A stretch of 64,000 nt of DNA from JADKAV01 sp041393775 (GTDB lineage Bacteria; Actinomycetota; Actinomycetes; S36-B12; UBA10799): contig JAWKJM010000003.1 of NCBI GenBank assembly GCA_041393775.1, forward strand, positions 1 through 64,000, written 5' to 3'. The translations under genes were made by a program, and so were the position numbers. Below, in pieces: positions 1 to 8,607 of this stretch; the stretch's first letter is position 1, and each line of letters starts with the position of its first letter. The notes under the pieces are model-generated. The model made no database searches and was not told where the DNA came from. It saw nothing but the letters and a program-made list of their open reading frames with translations.

Positions 1-1
1 G

Positions 2-250
2 CTGCTGAAGAAGGCCGTGGTCACCAACGCCGGGCAGACGGCCACCGCGAAGGTCACCTGGTCGACGAAGAAGAGCGCCAACGGGCACAAGCAGAAGTAC
101 GCGAACCTGGAGGTCAGCCACAAGACCGGCAAGATCAAGATCCGGACCACCGGCAAGGCCAAGAAGTTGTGGGTCAAGTTGTCGCTGAAGGCACCGGCGG
201 TGGAGGGCTACACGGCCTACTCGTACACGAAGAAGTGGAAGGCCCGGTAG
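2..250 (+). CDS. C-terminal end of a secreted Lys-rich repeat-domain protein (partial)
   Basis: The open frame enters from the left edge and ends at 250, giving 82 visible residues. The sequence is basic and beta-rich, with KKSANG, KTGKIKIRTTGK and VKLSLKAP segments. It resembles the Lys-rich beta-sandwich tails found on secreted proteins elsewhere in this window, for example the end of the propeller protein at 48999-50585. Its start lies outside the window. A decayed copy of its first visible residues occurs at 8881-8975, where the preceding stretch KVPKKVKAKGKTLL is also kept; that is probably what lies just upstream here. The next gene begins 10 bp downstream. Function is unknown; a role outside the cell or in the wall is inferred only from the similarity to secreted neighbours. 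Confidence 0.6.
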   Translation: MLKKAVVTNAGQTATAKVTWSTKKSANGHKQKYANLEVSHKTGKIKIRTTGKAKKLWVKLSLKAPAVEGYTAYSYTKKWKAR

Positions 251-260
251 GGCCGGTCGG

Positions 261-668
261 GTGCGCAAGAACCCGCGATTCCGGGCCGGTGTGCTGCGCC
301 AAGCCCGCGTGGACGGTGGCTACTCGCGGCCGGAGCTGGCCGGGCTGGTCGGGGTCAGCGCCGCGACGGTGAAGGCATGGGAGACCGGGCGGCGCACCCC
401 CACACCACCGGCAATGGCGAGGCTGGCCGAGGTGCTGGGGGTTGACGACCTCGAGGTCCCCGGGCCGGTCGATGCCGCGGACCTGGCGGACCTGCGGGAA
501 CGGCTCGGGTTCTCGGTGGGGGTGGCGGCCGAGCACCTCGGGATGTCGGGTCGGGCGCTGGCCGATGTGGAGGCGGGTCTGGCCCTCCCCCCGGACCCCG
601 CCCGGATGGCACGGTTGTACGGCGTGAGCCCGCAGGTGTTGGCGGCGGTGGTGAGAAGGACCGGGTGA
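261..668 (+). CDS. Xre-family protein with two tandem helix-turn-helix units
   Basis: This 135-residue protein starts at GTG 261, 10 bp after the previous stop. Residues 10-62 form a canonical HTH_3 unit: LRQARVDGGYSRPELAGLVG is followed by AATVKAWETGRRTP and then ARLAEVLGV. Residues 73-130 repeat the pattern in weaker form (LRERLGFSVGVAAEHLGM, then ALADVEAGLALP, then ARLYGVSPQVL). It therefore looks like a small DNA-binding protein made of two fused HTH units with no separate effector domain. Such proteins act as repressors or as antitoxin-like regulators, but no partner toxin is evident. A broken copy of the second HTH unit lies 320 bp downstream, next to a dispersed hairpin repeat. Confidence 0.75.
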   Translation: MRKNPRFRAGVLRQARVDGGYSRPELAGLVGVSAATVKAWETGRRTPTPPAMARLAEVLGVDDLEVPGPVDAADLADLRERLGFSVGVAAEHLGMSGRALADVEAGLALPPDPARMARLYGVSPQVLAAVVRRTG

Positions 669-857
669 GAGTTAGGCCGACTCGGGGCAGGTGGCCGTGA
701 CGGTCGGTGGTGGGGACCCGCGTCTTGGTGACAGCCAGCGGCAGTGTCCCGGCGCGCAAGATGTGCCGCCCGAGGCCCGATCCGGGGGCGAACGGCCCTG
801 GCGGTCGACGTGGAATACGCGTTGGCAAGGGCCTTCCGGGATGCTCCTGCCGTCATG

Positions 858-990
858 CCTGAGTTGCGCAGGCTGTAGGTGGCGGGCTTGGTGAATATCT
901 GTCGCCCTGAGCGACGAATCTTTGCCAAGCCTGCGCCCACTTTCGCGTGGGCGCCTCACGAGCGGGTTGCTGATTGCGGTATCAGGGCGG
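858..990 (+). repeat. Dispersed hairpin repeat, copy A
   Basis: A 47-bp hairpin spans 885-931. The arms begin GGCTTGGTGAATATCTGTCGC and end with a near-complementary GCGACGAATCTTTGCCAAGC. The flanks (GAGTTGCGCAGG to the left, CTGCGCCCACTT and GAGCGGGTTRCTG to the right) are shared with copy B, so the unit is about 130 bp. The rest of the 669-1339 gap holds the Xre fragment and the TetR leader; I see nothing else in it. Confidence 0.8.
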
Positions 991-1097
991 CCGAGCACCT
1001 GGCCGATGTGGAAACTGGCCTGCCCCATTCCCGGCCCGGATGGGGCCGCTGTACCGGAGTGAGTCCGCGGGTGCTGGCGAGGAGGACGAGCGGCTGA
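988..1097 (+). pseudogene. Decayed duplicate of the Xre protein C-terminus
   Basis: Read in the frame ending at 1097, this stretch gives AAEHL, LADVETGL, GVSPRVLA and RRTSG. These align in order with AAEHL, LADVEAGL, GVSPQVLA and RRTG at the end of the intact gene at 261-668. The segment between AAEHL and LADVE is deleted, and the middle has lost the ARMARLY core. No start codon or first HTH unit remains. It abuts the right end of hairpin-repeat copy A, which suggests the same rearrangement left both. It is not expected to be functional. Confidence 0.7.
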
Positions 1098-1339
1098 TCT
1101 CAGTCACCACCGTTCACGGTGACCGCCATTGGGCTGGAGCCAGTTGTCCGCCTGCGACATCACCGCCGCAGGGGCCCGAGGGCGGCGATCCAGTTGCGTC
1201 CCAGGCACCCAAACCAACCCCCCGCCGGCTCTGGGTGCCCAGCGACCCCTCGTGGAACCCAACGGTCGCTCCCGTCGGAGGACTCGTCGGGCGCACCCGG
1301 GCGCATAGGATCGGCGAGAACACCCAGCGAGGGGGAAGT

Positions 1340-1915
1340 GTGAGTGAACCCACGGTGCCGGCCACCAACAAAGGCCAGCGCCGCCGGCAGGAGATCGTGG
1401 ACGGGGCGGCGGCGATCCTGCGCGAGCAGGGACCACGCGGGGTGTCGCATCGCGCCGTGGCGCAGCGAGTGGGCTGTTCGTTGTCGGCGACCACGTACTA
1501 CTTCTCCGGCCTCGACGACCTGCTCAGTGAGGCGGGGCAGGTGAACATCGCGCGGTGGGCGAACCGGGCCGAGCTGGTGGCGGAGGCGGCAGAGAGCGAT
1601 CCGGCACCCACGAGTGAGAAGGGGGTCATCGACAGCATCCTCGCCGCCACGTTGCCCACCGACGAGGAGATGCTGGGTCACTATCTGCAGTTGGTCGCCG
1701 CCGGGGAGTCCCCGCCGGTGCGCCGCGCCTACCGCATCGGGCGTGACCGGCTCAACGCCGCCGTCACCCGCGTGCTCGACAGACTCGGGGTCCCGTGGTC
1801 GGCCGACCTCATCATCGCCGTGGTGGACGGCGCCTGCGTCAGTGCGTTGAGCGAGGGGCGCGACGTGCGTCAGACCGCCCGACAGCGGCTTCGGGCCCTG
1901 CTCTATCGGCAGTGA
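1340..1915 (+). CDS. TetR-family transcriptional regulator
   Basis: A 191-residue protein of normal TetR length. I place the start at GTG 1340 because GAGGGGGAA precedes it and the protein then opens VSEPTVPATNKGQRRRQEIV, which matches a TetR N-terminus; the frame stays open further upstream but reads as non-coding. The DNA-binding domain covers about residues 14-62: RRQEIVDGAAAILREQG, then VSHRAVAQRVGCS, then SATTYYFSGLDDLL. The rest is a helical ligand/dimerisation domain of the TetR_C type with no recognisable ligand class. No target gene is obvious; the neighbour at 2084 is co-directional but 168 bp away. A broken relative of the HTH region lies at 62869-62982. Confidence 0.88.
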   Translation: MSEPTVPATNKGQRRRQEIVDGAAAILREQGPRGVSHRAVAQRVGCSLSATTYYFSGLDDLLSEAGQVNIARWANRAELVAEAAESDPAPTSEKGVIDSILAATLPTDEEMLGHYLQLVAAGESPPVRRAYRIGRDRLNAAVTRVLDRLGVPWSADLIIAVVDGACVSALSEGRDVRQTARQRLRALLYRQ

Positions 1916-2083
1916 CTCAGTCGTCAGCGGGCCGCCGGAACGCGGTCTCCTTGGAGGCCGGCATTGCCCCGAGCGCATCGAGGGCGATGAGCGTTTCAGG
2001 GAAGTGGCCTGGACAGCAGCGCCAGTCGCCACTCGGGGGTTCGACCTGCGCCGCTTGGGTCGGGGGATCCTGCTGGTTCACTG

Positions 2084-3586
2084 GTGTCCGTGACCGAATT
2101 GCCTCCACCACCGCAAGACCCGGCCGCTCTCAAGGCGTGGGTCGAGGCTCTGGGCCGGGACGATCTCATGGCCTTGGCCCAACACATCACCGGCGGCGGC
2201 CTCGGGGCGCTCGCGGGGCCGAGGCCAAACAAGCCTCAGATCGACCTTCCGCCGCCGCCCGACTCGCTGAGCCTGCTCACCGTCACCATAGAGTTACGGG
2301 GATCCAAGCCGAGGATCTGGCGGCGTCTGACGCTGCCCGGGGATCTCACGTTGGATGCCGTGCACACGCTCTTCCAGGCGGCGATGGGCTGGTCGGACTC
2401 CCACCTTCACCGTTTCTCAATCGGCGCCGGAACTGGGTACGACCAGCCGTACTTCATCACCGAGTTCGACGAGGAGGAGGGCGAGGAGGGCACCCGCGAA
2501 GACGGTGTGCGCCTGGACCAAGTGCTCAGCGCCGCGGGGGATCGGCTGACCTACCTGTACGACTTCGGCGACGACTGGGAGCATCGGGTCACGCTGGAGT
2601 CGACGGTGCCGTTGACGCAGGAGAACCAGCAGCCGAGGTGTGTGGCAGGGGCGCGGGCCTGCCCGCCCGAGGACGTCGGCGGGATCTGGGGTCACCACGA
2701 GGTCGCAGCGTGGCTTCGCGCCGGAGCCCCGGCCGACGAGGTGCCCGGCCCGTTCGATGACGCCGCGCACGCCCACGGCTGGCTCCCCGATGGCTACGAC
2801 CCGGATGCGTTCGACACCGACGAGGCGACTGCGGCCATGCAGGTGTGGGCTGCCGGTGAGCACCTGCCCTGGCACGGCCTGCCCGAGCCGCTGGCGGACC
2901 TGGTCAAGTCCTTGCACGGCCAGAGCTGGGTTCTGGTGAACAGGTGGCTGGACGCCTTGGGCCCCCGGCGGCCGGAGGGCTTGGACGACGACGATGTACG
3001 GCGGGCGGCGCGGCCGTGGCTGGCCGTGCTGCAGGCCGTCGGGCCCGGGACCAAACTGACCACGGCGGGCTACCTGCCGCCGGCCAAGGTCGAGCAGATC
3101 GCGCGGGCGAGCGGGGTGAGCGACTGGTGGATCGGCGCAGCGAACCGCGAGGATCTCACCTGGCCGGTCGCCGAGCTCCGGGAGGATGCGCAGGCGCTGG
3201 GTCTGCTGCGCAAGGCCAAAGGAATGCTCACCCCGACCGCCCGGGCCCGCGCTGCGGTGGACGACCCGCGGGCGCTGGTCGGTGCGGTGCTCGCACGACT
3301 GCCGCTGGGCAAGGGGTTCGAGGCCGAGGCTGGCTGGTTCGCCCTGCTCGGGTGCGCGGCCGGGGCATCAAGCACTGCGCTGGACGCGCGCATGGGGCAG
3401 ATACTGAGCGACCGCGGCTGGCGCGTCAAGGGCAGCACAACCGTCAGCGCGGCGCAGGCGGGTAGTGGTGCCCGGCCGACACTGGGGCCACTGGAGGCCA
3501 TGGCCGGCGGCTCCCGGGGCAACGACCCCCACTTGGTCAAGAGGCTGGCCCGAGCCGCCCTGTTCGGACTGACCGAGAACCCGTGA
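2084..3586 (+). CDS. Plasmid pRiA4b ORF-3-like family protein
   Basis: A 500-residue protein starting at GTG 2084. Residues 65-235 carry the family signature: ELRGSKPRIWRRLTLPGD, then LDAVHTLFQAAMGWSDSHLHRF, an acidic insert, LTYLYDFGDDWEHRVTLE, and CVAGARACPPEDVGG. This domain (PF07929) was named after an Agrobacterium Ri-plasmid ORF and is common on chromosomes and mobile elements; its biochemical role is not established. The C-terminal half (about 280-500) is Ala/Leu-rich helical sequence, often present in longer actinobacterial members. It stands alone, followed by a hairpin repeat. Family assignment is firm, function unknown. Confidence 0.85.
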   Translation: MSVTELPPPPQDPAALKAWVEALGRDDLMALAQHITGGGLGALAGPRPNKPQIDLPPPPDSLSLLTVTIELRGSKPRIWRRLTLPGDLTLDAVHTLFQAAMGWSDSHLHRFSIGAGTGYDQPYFITEFDEEEGEEGTREDGVRLDQVLSAAGDRLTYLYDFGDDWEHRVTLESTVPLTQENQQPRCVAGARACPPEDVGGIWGHHEVAAWLRAGAPADEVPGPFDDAAHAHGWLPDGYDPDAFDTDEATAAMQVWAAGEHLPWHGLPEPLADLVKSLHGQSWVLVNRWLDALGPRRPEGLDDDDVRRAARPWLAVLQAVGPGTKLTTAGYLPPAKVEQIARASGVSDWWIGAANREDLTWPVAELREDAQALGLLRKAKGMLTPTARARAAVDDPRALVGAVLARLPLGKGFEAEAGWFALLGCAAGASSTALDARMGQILSDRGWRVKGSTTVSAAQAGSGARPTLGPLEAMAGGSRGNDPHLVKRLARAALFGLTENP

Positions 3587-3699
3587 GTCGTTGACCACGG
3601 AGCCGCGCAGTTCGGCAGAGCGGTTTCGATGGTCTGCGTCGCAGCCGTGACGACGTGAGGCTGAAGGCCGAGCATTTTGGCCAGGACCTCCCGTCCTCG

Positions 3700-3837
3700 T
3701 GCGTGAGTTGCGCAGGCCGTTGTTGACGGGCTTGGTGAAGATCTGTCGCCCTCAGCGACGAATCTTTGCCACGCCTGCGCCCACTTCCGCGTAAGCGGCC
3801 TCATGAGCGGGTTACTGGTCGGGGCGATCAGGGCCGC
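3700..3837 (+). repeat. Dispersed hairpin repeat, copy B
   Basis: The 47-bp hairpin spans 3729-3775 (left arm GGCTTGGTGAAGATCTGTCGC, right arm GCGACGAATCTTTGCCACGC). Flanks match copy A, including GAGTTGCGCAGG before it and CTGCGCCCACTT...GAGCGGGTTACTG after it. It lies after the stop of the 2084-3586 gene, where it could also act as a terminator-like structure. Confidence 0.8.
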
Positions 3838-3902
3838 CTTCGCCCGACCACCACGCATGTGAACCAGTTGCAGCGCACCGCGGAGTCACTCGCGCCGCCG
3901 GG

Positions 3903-4345
3903 TCAGTGCCGGTCCCAGTTCTTCCGGATGTACTCCACGATCTCCCCTGCCGCGTCGCGCTCACCGAACAACTCGGCCATGACTTCTTCCTGGACATCAG
4001 CCAGGGGATCCGGGTCGCCGGCTTCGAAACGTTCAACCAGGGCGCGTTCCTCGGTGGTGGTCGTCACCGAGTGGAAGCCGCGCTCGGCACTTGGCCCAGG
4101 TCGTTGAACGGACGGTGCCCCTCACGCGCGACGTAGACCACCGACTTGCGCGCGATCTGGAACTCGATCAGCATGCTGATGCCGTCGCTGACGCACACGT
4201 CGCGGCGGGCGAACAACTCCCCGCAGGTCCCGGTGTCTGACCCCCGGAAGGTCTCCGTGTTCGGCAGTGCGGGGTGAAGACGAAACGCACCTCGGGTCGC
4301 GTAGGCGGTGACTGCCGCCTTGAGCCGATCAGGAACAGCGACCAT
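3903..4345 (-). pseudogene. Frameshifted C-terminal remnant of a CDP-glycerol glycerophosphotransferase-like protein
   Basis: On the minus strand two overlapping frames continue one protein. The first (from 4345) reads VAVPDRLKAAVTAY, FRLHPALPN, then DVCVSDGISMLIEF and GHRPFNDLG, and stops at about 4064. Shifting frame near 4090 gives RGFHSVTTTTEERALVERF, ELFGERDAAGEIVEYIRKN and a natural stop at 3903. The HP motif followed by SDxxSxxxEF and a C-terminal helix is typical of the GT-B-like TagF/CDP-glycerol transferase family that builds teichoic-acid-type polymers. At least one indel and loss of the N-terminal half make it a pseudogene. Family assignment is moderate; another GT-B transferase is possible. 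Confidence 0.5.
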
Positions 4346-4797
4346 GTGAGCACCCGTCCCGATCCTCCGGGAATCCTACACAGGAACGGCCCTCACCCGC
4401 CGAGGTCGACTCGGGCTCGGCGCACGAGACGGTCTGCGCCTGTGCTTGCGGCCATCGACACTGCCCGCCCCCGCGCCGATGAAGATGGCCCGCCATTCCT
4501 AGGGAGCGGGCCCTCACCTGGGACCGGCGGCTTCGCGCGTCTGCGGTTGGCGCAGCGGACCCTCCTGGGAGCTCGCGCCGCCCTCATGCGGGGATTGCTG
4601 CCGGCTACTGCCAAGCCTGCGCCCTACGTCCGAAACCGGTCTGATGAGCGGGATCCGCGGCGTGTGAGGAGATGCAACGACGCAGATCCTCAGGGCTGCC
4701 GACACTCAGCGCTTTCGTGGCGCCGGGTGTGTCCGCCTCGAACGACGCAGGTGGGCCCCGGTAACTCCATACGCCCGCCTGTCGCCTGAGGGCCGGC
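4346..4797. other. Gene-free stretch with a decayed half of the hairpin repeat (copy E)
   Basis: No convincing gene lies here. At about 4600-4655 the sequence CTGCCAAGCCTGCGCCCTAC followed by TGATGAGCGGGAT matches the right arm and right flank of hairpin-repeat copies A and B, while the left arm is gone. The remainder shows nothing recognisable. Confidence 0.5.
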
Positions 4798-7700
4798 CTA
4801 CCGCGCGGCCACCACCACGTGGTGCGTGGTGCCATCGTCGAGTTTCACACCGATCCGGTAGTTGTACCCGGGTGCAACCCCCTTGGTCTTCCAGTTGTAG
4901 TGCCACTGGTCATCGGTCTTCTCGAAGAGCGTTCCGCTGGTGACCGCATCCGTCCAGACGTTCTCGTTCACCGTCGCACTGGTGGCGCTGCCCTTCTCGG
5001 GGTTGAGCCACTCCGGCACGGCCAGCGGGTCGACCACTGTGCCGTCTGCGCGCTTCAGTTGGAGCTTCACCGGCACCGCGGACCCTGTCTTGAAGACGCT
5101 CTTGGCCGCACCCGGCACCAGCACCGGGTCGTTGATCGGCTGTAGGAACCCGTCGAACCGGTACACGACGCTGTACGAGACGGCCGTCGTCCGCTCGTTG
5201 CCAGCCTTGTCGGCGGCTTTGACGGTGTAGGTGAACTGGCCCACCCCGTTGGCATTGCCACCAGCGAGCGTGGCCGTGCAGGCGCCATCCATCCCGGAGA
5301 GGGCATCGGTTGCTGTACATGCCGCCGCGGGCACGGCCCCCAGGATGTAGGTCTTGCCGGCCTGGATGCCGGTCACGGACACCTCGGGCTTGGTGCGGTC
5401 GATCTTGATCCCGTGGATGTGACCGGTCGCGCAATTGTTGGAGGCATCGCACACTTCGGCCGAAGCGGAGGAGAGGTTGTCTCCCTCCCCGGTGATAACC
5501 GTGTCCGCGGGCTGCGCACCCAGACCGGAACTCGGCTCCGGGTCAGTCGCGGTCCAGTGGACGGTGACATCGCCGTTATACCAGCCGTCGGCGTTCGGCG
5601 CACTCGCCGTCGCTCCTGTGACCGTCGGAGCCACCGTATCGAGATTCTCGACGATCGCGATGCCGCCCGGGTCGGAGATCCGGCCGTTGGCCTCACCGTC
5701 GTCGTCACCGATCCCGCCATCCGTCAGGGTGATCTCGACCCGGTTTTCGAAGATCTGCACCCGGTCCTCGGGTAACAACGACCATTCCCTGGTGGCCGGG
5801 TTGTACTTCGCGTACCCGGTCACGTTCGCTGTCGACGCCGTGAAGATGGAGAGCGTCTGGTCGGTTCCGGACTCGACACCTTTCAGGACGAGGTTGGTCA
5901 AGCCCTCGGGCAATGTCACGCCCGGCGGCGGGGCAACCTCGACCTTCGTGATGTCAGCCGGGTCGATGGTGTAGACGTTGGTCAACTCCGTACCCGCTGG
6001 CGCCGCAACGGTGACGTAGTGCTCACCGCTGCCGAGGCTGCCGCCGTTGACGGGCAACGACGTGACATTCTGCTGCTCGTAGTCCGGCGTCCCGTCACCG
6101 TTGCCATCCCCGTTGTTCGGCGCCAGGGCTTCCACCGCATCCGCGACGTTGTCCCCGTCGTTGGTGGCGTTGGTTCCGCCGTTGATGACGACCCCGGCAC
6201 CGAAGGTGAACACCGTGAGTTCGGCTCCGGTGTCGGGGTCAATGGTGATCGAGCGTGTGATGTTCGGGCCCTCGTCCGGGTCCACCGACAGTTCACATCT
6301 CTGCTCAGACTGCGTGGGAGCACCCCACACCACCACGTCTCCTGTCCCGACAACAGACACAGTCGTGTCCTGCGCCACCACCAGGTCCTGTCCCGCCGGC
6401 GACTGATAACACACCAAACGCACCTGGCCACCGGCAGCCGATCCATCCGCACTCACCAAGTGCACCGTCACCGGACGCACCACCGGACTCAACGCCAACT
6501 CGGAATCGGCATCGAAATCCTGCGCGCCCATCGAGAAGTTGAAATACCCCAGCGACGAAGCCAGCCCCACCTGGAAACGGTATCTGCCGGGCACAAACTC
6601 ACCCGAGAACCGGCCATCAGCACCCACCTGCAGCGACGCAGCCTGCACCCCCGACTCATCCAACACATTCACGACGCCGTAGTACAACTCCCCACCAGCA
6701 CCATCGGACACCACACCCGACACCGTGATGCCACGCTCGATCGTGAGTGTCAGATCATTGGGCTGGTCCGCACTGATCTCAATACGCCGTGTGATGTTCG
6801 GGCCCTCGTCCGGGTCCACCGACAGTTCACATCTCTGCTCAGACTGCGTGGGAGCACCCCACACCACCACGTCTCCTGTCCCGACAACAGACACAGTCGT
6901 GTCCTGCGCCACCACCAGGTCCTGTCCCGCCGGCGACTGATAACACACCAAACGCACCTGGCCACCGGCAGCCGATCCATCCGCACTCACCAAGTGCACC
7001 GTCACCGGACGCACCACCGGACTCAACGCCAACTCGGAATCGGCATCGAAATCCTGCGCGCCCATCGAGAAGTTGAAATACCCCAGCGACGAAGCCAGCC
7101 CCACCTGGAAACGGTATCTGCCGGGCACAAACTCACCCGAGAACCGGCCATCAGCACCCACCTGCAGCGACGCAGCCTGCACCCCCGACTCATCCAACAC
7201 ATTCACGACGCCGTAGTACAACTCCCCACCAGCACCATCGGACACCACACCCGACACCGTGATCGGCACCATTCCCAGGGTTACGTTGATCTCACGGTCC
7301 TGATTCAGATCCCGGTTCTTCAGGTTCGCCCCGATCCCGGAGCCCTCTGGCCCGCGGTAGCGCAGGTCATAGGTTCCTTCGGGCAGAGTCAGGCTGTAGA
7401 TCCCGTTAGTGTTTGCCTCAGTGGACGCCACGAGGTCGAGCGTCCCGGCGAGACGGGCCTCAACCGTCGACCCTGGCAGGAGGTTACCCTCGCTGTCCTT
7501 GATGGTGCCGCTGATCGTGACGCTGCCGGGCGGGATGACCTCGTAGACCACTGTCTGGTGCGACTCGTTACCAGCTGCGTCTCGAGCGGTGACTGTGAAG
7601 TCCTTCTGTCCGACACTCGAGGTGTCGATCGTCTCACCGGAAGGCACCGGCCCCTCGCATGAAGCAAGCCCGGACTCGGAGTCGCTACACGAGTAGCTGG

Positions 7701-8205
7701 CGATGAGCGACAAACCCTTCTTGACCTGGGCGCCGTCCACGGGCGCTGTGATCTCGATCGTGGGCGCTGTGGTGTCCTTCGGCTCCTGGCCGACGACTGT
7801 GAAGGATGAAGTCGCATTGCCGGTGTTGCCTGCGACGTCTGTTCCTATCACCCGGAATTCGTACTGACCGGGCTGTGACGTGTCGAGCGGCTGACCGGGG
7901 TCCACCTGCACGGGCTGCACCGTCGGAGGGTTGGGGTCGTTCGGATCGGGCACCAGTGTGAACATCCCGGCGCAGGACGCAACACCGCTGGTGTCCGAAC
8001 CGTCGACATCGGGGTCGGCACACGCGAAGTCCGCGATCAGGGATGCGTCCACCTCGACCACTGTGGGCGGATCGGCTGCTGGGGTTGTGATGGTCACCGC
8101 CGGCGGCGTTGTGTCCGGCTCAGCGGCTCGGGCAGGCGGACCCGCGACAAGGCTGGCCACGACTGTTGCGGCGGCAGCAATAAGGGACAAGCGTTTGCGG
8201 CTCAT
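4798..8205 (-). CDS. Large secreted Ig-like/carboxypeptidase-regulatory-like repeat protein
   Basis: A 1135-residue exported protein. The signal peptide is MSRKRLSLIAAAATVVASLV followed by an ARA/A cleavage region near residue 28. After it come two Ig-like segments with DTTPPAVTITTP and DTTAPTIEITAP openings, then carboxypeptidase-regulatory-like beta sandwiches (SVTISGTIKDSEGN and two GVVSDGAGGELYYGVV copies). A Ca-binding-type NNGDGNGDGTPD stretch, further Ig-like modules and a C-terminal domain with SVFKTGSAVPVKLQL complete it. The last domain is a common end of actinobacterial surface proteins. Two internal segments are identical at DNA level. No catalytic motif is visible, so a structural or adhesive surface role is inferred. 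It is monocistronic, with a strong hairpin just before the start codon. Confidence 0.75.
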   Translation of the reverse strand: MSRKRLSLIAAAATVVASLVAGPPARAAEPDTTPPAVTITTPAADPPTVVEVDASLIADFACADPDVDGSDTSGVASCAGMFTLVPDPNDPNPPTVQPVQVDPGQPLDTSQPGQYEFRVIGTDVAGNTGNATSSFTVVGQEPKDTTAPTIEITAPVDGAQVKKGLSLIASYSCSDSESGLASCEGPVPSGETIDTSSVGQKDFTVTARDAAGNESHQTVVYEVIPPGSVTISGTIKDSEGNLLPGSTVEARLAGTLDLVASTEANTNGIYSLTLPEGTYDLRYRGPEGSGIGANLKNRDLNQDREINVTLGMVPITVSGVVSDGAGGELYYGVVNVLDESGVQAASLQVGADGRFSGEFVPGRYRFQVGLASSLGYFNFSMGAQDFDADSELALSPVVRPVTVHLVSADGSAAGGQVRLVCYQSPAGQDLVVAQDTTVSVVGTGDVVVWGAPTQSEQRCELSVDPDEGPNITRRIEISADQPNDLTLTIERGITVSGVVSDGAGGELYYGVVNVLDESGVQAASLQVGADGRFSGEFVPGRYRFQVGLASSLGYFNFSMGAQDFDADSELALSPVVRPVTVHLVSADGSAAGGQVRLVCYQSPAGQDLVVAQDTTVSVVGTGDVVVWGAPTQSEQRCELSVDPDEGPNITRSITIDPDTGAELTVFTFGAGVVINGGTNATNDGDNVADAVEALAPNNGDGNGDGTPDYEQQNVTSLPVNGGSLGSGEHYVTVAAPAGTELTNVYTIDPADITKVEVAPPPGVTLPEGLTNLVLKGVESGTDQTLSIFTASTANVTGYAKYNPATREWSLLPEDRVQIFENRVEITLTDGGIGDDDGEANGRISDPGGIAIVENLDTVAPTVTGATASAPNADGWYNGDVTVHWTATDPEPSSGLGAQPADTVITGEGDNLSSASAEVCDASNNCATGHIHGIKIDRTKPEVSVTGIQAGKTYILGAVPAAACTATDALSGMDGACTATLAGGNANGVGQFTYTVKAADKAGNERTTAVSYSVVYRFDGFLQPINDPVLVPGAAKSVFKTGSAVPVKLQLKRADGTVVDPLAVPEWLNPEKGSATSATVNENVWTDAVTSGTLFEKTDDQWHYNWKTKGVAPGYNYRIGVKLDDGTTHHVVVAAR
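6254..6729 (-). repeat. Intragenic perfect repeat, unit 1 (476 bp)
   Basis: Identical by eye over 476 bp to 6788-7263, at a period of 534 bp (178 codons), so the reading frame is kept. It encodes the GELYYGVVNVLDESGVQAAS module of the large secreted protein. Confidence 0.9.
6788..7263 (-). repeat. Intragenic perfect repeat, unit 2 (476 bp)
   Basis: Second copy of the in-frame 476-bp unit, separated from unit 1 by 58 bp that are not part of the match. On the coding strand both copies use many T- and G-ended codons (GGT, GCT, GAT, TTG), unlike the GGC/GCC-rich flanks of the same gene. Confidence 0.9.
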
Positions 8206-8210
8206 TTGGA

Positions 8211-8235
8211 GGACCCCCGTCTCGTGCGGGGGTCC
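8211..8235 (-). promoter_or_regulatory. Perfect 9-bp-stem hairpin immediately before the start codon
   Basis: GGACCCCCG (8211-8219) pairs perfectly with CGGGGGTCC (8227-8235) across a 7-nt loop. It ends 6 nt before the ATG of the large secreted protein (8205, minus strand) and occupies the place of the ribosome binding site, where no ordinary purine-rich motif is seen. It could limit translation initiation. A terminator of unrelated transcription is the alternative. Confidence 0.5.
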
Positions 8236-8512
8236 TGGTGGCGCCCCCGTCGCACAGACACTACACCGGGGAGGAGTCCTTGATACCCCAAATGATCAAG
8301 GCGGACGGATGGACGCGGGCACGCTGACATCCGGTCCGATGTCGCGTCGCGTATGGCTGCACGCCATCCGCGTGCACCTCGATCTGATCACCCCTCAGCG
8401 CGGCGACCAAAGCCCCGGATGCCGAGCCGCAGATCCGGGACTGTGGGTGGCCGAGCGACGGTTTCTGCAACTCGCCAACAGTGCCGTGTCCCGCCGCGCC
8501 GACTTCCGCCGA

Positions 8513-8559
8513 GGCTTGGCAAACACCTGTCGCTCAGAGCGACGGATCTTCGCCAAGCC
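8513..8559 (+). repeat. Dispersed hairpin repeat, copy D
   Basis: Left arm GGCTTGGCAAACACCTGTCGC and right arm GCGACGGATCTTCGCCAAGC match the copy A/B hairpin; the right flank CTGCGC is kept. The surrounding 8236-8600 contains no convincing gene. Confidence 0.75.
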
Positions 8560-8607
8560 TGCGCACTAGGTGTAATGCTCACCTAGGTTGTTGACGGCAT
8601 GGTGCTT

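Noticed and set aside
974..1339. N-terminal extension of the TetR gene from 974
   Set aside because: This part reads as the decayed Xre fragment and leader; the ribosome site and TetR N-terminus support 1340.
6019..7662. Long plus-strand open frame (547 codons) antisense to the large secreted protein
   Set aside because: It is His/Arg-rich, low in hydrophobic pattern, and mirrors the repeats of the real minus-strand gene, which has a signal peptide and Ig-like domains.
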